Shown here piece by piece: positions 4,631 to 5,184 of a DNA stretch of 5,184 bases. The DNA is from Acidimicrobiales bacterium. Lineage in GTDB: Bacteria; Actinomycetota; Acidimicrobiia; Acidimicrobiales; RAAP-2. The DNA lies in contig JASHWO010000266.1 of the NCBI GenBank assembly GCA_030044045.1, positions 1-5,184 of the forward strand. Reading direction: 5' to 3'. The notes below the pieces were generated by a model. The model had not been told where the DNA came from, made no database searches, and saw only the letters and a program-made list of their open reading frames with translations. Within the stretch, counting starts at the first letter, position 1. Each line of letters opens with the position of its first letter. A program made the position numbers and the translations under genes.

Positions 4631-5184
4631 ATGCCGTCCGAGCCGGATCCCGGGGTGCCTGCGCCTCCGCCGGCGCCCGTGGTGCCCGAGTTCGGCGGGG
4701 CCTGCCTCACCGAGGTGGTGCCAGCCCTCCTGGCCCAGGTCGGGGAGGCCCCCGCCCCGGCGGGTGAGGACGCAGCACAGCCGGCGCTCCTGTCACTTCG
4801 GACGCCCACCGGGCATCCGAAGCCCACACAGCGGAGGAGCCTGCCATCGAGGAAGCCTGCAGCGGGCGCCCAGGCGGGCGAGGACGCAGCACAGCCGGCC
4901 TGGTTGCCGGCGCCGGTGGCCCGGGCCCGCCAGGTGGTGCTCCTGGTGGTGGACGGGCTGGGATGGGAGCAGCTCGGGCAGCGCCGGGGGCTCGCCCCCA
5001 CCCTGTCCGGCGCCGTCGGGGGCCCGATCACCTCGGTGGCCCCCAGCACCACCGCCACCGCCCTGACCAGCCTGGCCACCGGGCTCCCCCCGGCGGTGCA
5101 CGGGATGGTCGGCTACCGGGTGCACGTGCACGGCGACATCCTGCACGTCCTGGGCTGGCGGCTGGGCACGGCCGACGCCCGCCG
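4631..5184 (+). CDS. Alkaline-phosphatase-superfamily protein (nucleotide pyrophosphatase/phosphodiesterase-like), 3' end outside window
   Basis: The frame is open from ATG 4631 to the window edge (184 codons, no stop). After a Pro/Ala-rich N-terminus the catalytic domain begins with QVVLLVVDGLGWEQL; Asp108 is the expected first metal ligand. GGPITSVAPSTTATALTSLATG follows, where the P-S-x-T pattern makes Thr141 the likely nucleophile, then PPAVHGMVGYRV. These are hallmarks of the type I phosphodiesterase/nucleotide pyrophosphatase branch, which cleaves phosphoesters using two metal ions. The remaining metal ligands would lie beyond the window. No signal peptide is visible, so a cytoplasmic location is likely. 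Residues 42-52 (APAGEDAAQPA) recur at 80-90 (AQAGEDAAQPA); the 38-codon insert includes a palindromic dispersed repeat and a basic segment (about 56-78) unlike its acidic, Ala-rich surroundings. It is divergent from the Rrf2 gene, 81 bases apart. Substrate unknown. Confidence 0.85.
   Translation, partial: MPSEPDPGVPAPPPAPVVPEFGGACLTEVVPALLAQVGEAPAPAGEDAAQPALLSLRTPTGHPKPTQRRSLPSRKPAAGAQAGEDAAQPAWLPAPVARARQVVLLVVDGLGWEQLGQRRGLAPTLSGAVGGPITSVAPSTTATALTSLATGLPPAVHGMVGYRVHVHGDILHVLGWRLGTADAR
4753..4899 (+). repeat. 33-base direct repeats flanking an in-frame insert
   Basis: Copies at 4753-4785 and 4867-4899 agree at 31 of 33 bases and are 114 bases apart, exactly 38 codons. They encode A-x-AGEDAAQPA twice. 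The stretch between holds the palindromic module shared with the rluD-sigma gap. The arrangement reads either as an insertion with a long duplicated flank or as 1.3 copies of a 114-base tandem unit. Confidence 0.85.
4780..4841 (+). mobile_element. Palindromic dispersed repeat (module Y), copy inside a coding frame
   Basis: This segment matches the reverse complement of 2293-2354 at 58 of 62 bases; the differences are at 4806, 4815, 4828 and 4831. The hairpin CTTCGGACGC (4796-4805) / GCATCCGAAG (4813-4822) keeps nine of ten pairs; the odd pair is C-A on this strand and would be G-U in RNA from the other strand. It is read in frame as part of residues 50-70 of the phosphatase-superfamily protein, adding LLSLRTPTGHPKPTQRRS. 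No transposase is encoded, so if mobile it would need help from elsewhere. Calling it a mobile element is inference from its dispersal and flanking repeats. Confidence 0.55.

Noticed and set aside
4618..5079. Minus-strand frame containing LLRCVGFGCPVGVRSDRSAG, similar to a plus-strand frame at about 2298-2357
   Set aside because: The protein similarity only reflects translation of the inverted DNA repeat; neither frame has other coding signs.
4631..5184. The phosphatase-superfamily gene as a pseudogene broken by the repeat insertion
   Set aside because: The insert is a multiple of three, has no stop, and the catalytic motifs downstream stay in frame, so the gene looks intact up to the window edge.

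Overview
The window is very GC-rich, almost every gap is short, GTG starts are common, and two of the genes seem to have leaderless promoters. Together with the gene content this points to a high-GC actinobacterium (Actinomycetota). An Acidimicrobiia-like lineage is possible, but that placement is inference and no marker here fixes it.

Layout. (1) Positions 40-2263, + strand, form a tightly packed operon: a TraR/DksA-type C4 zinc-finger protein with a Lys/Ala/Pro-rich histone-H1-like N-terminus, signal peptidase II (lspA), and an RluA/RluD-family 23S rRNA pseudouridine synthase. The genes overlap by about 4 bases at each junction, so translation is probably coupled. From memory, the same order follows ileS in Streptomyces, so ileS may lie just upstream. 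(2) Positions 2264-2376 separate the convergent rluD-like and sigma genes and hold two strong hairpins that belong to a dispersed repeat. (3) Positions 2377-3228, - strand, encode a sigma-70 factor without region 1.1 and with an altered -35-reading helix. (4) Positions 3229-3498 are a divergent intergenic region with two identical 47-base direct repeats. (5) Positions 3499-4092, + strand, encode a histidine phosphatase (phosphoglycerate mutase-like). Its 3' end overlaps tail-to-tail with an Rrf2-family regulator (4010-4549, - strand). (6) From 4631 to the window end on the + strand runs the start of an alkaline-phosphatase-superfamily (nucleotide pyrophosphatase/phosphodiesterase-like) protein, cut off by the window edge.

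The most unusual signal is a small, mobile-looking repeat family seen at three loci within about 2.5 kb. A 62-base palindromic segment between rluD and the sigma gene recurs inverted (58/62 identical) inside the reading frame of the phosphatase-superfamily gene. There it sits between two near-perfect 33-base direct repeats spaced exactly 114 bases (38 codons) apart, so the insert keeps the frame and adds a basic linker ahead of the catalytic domain. This resembles in principle the protein-coding palindromic elements known from Rickettsia. A related 42-base module sits upstream of the histidine phosphatase gene.

Functionally the window is mostly housekeeping: lipoprotein maturation, rRNA modification, transcription control (sigma factor, Rrf2 regulator, DksA-like protein) and phosphoester hydrolysis. 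I see no defence system, integrase, transposase, CRISPR array, tRNA or rRNA.
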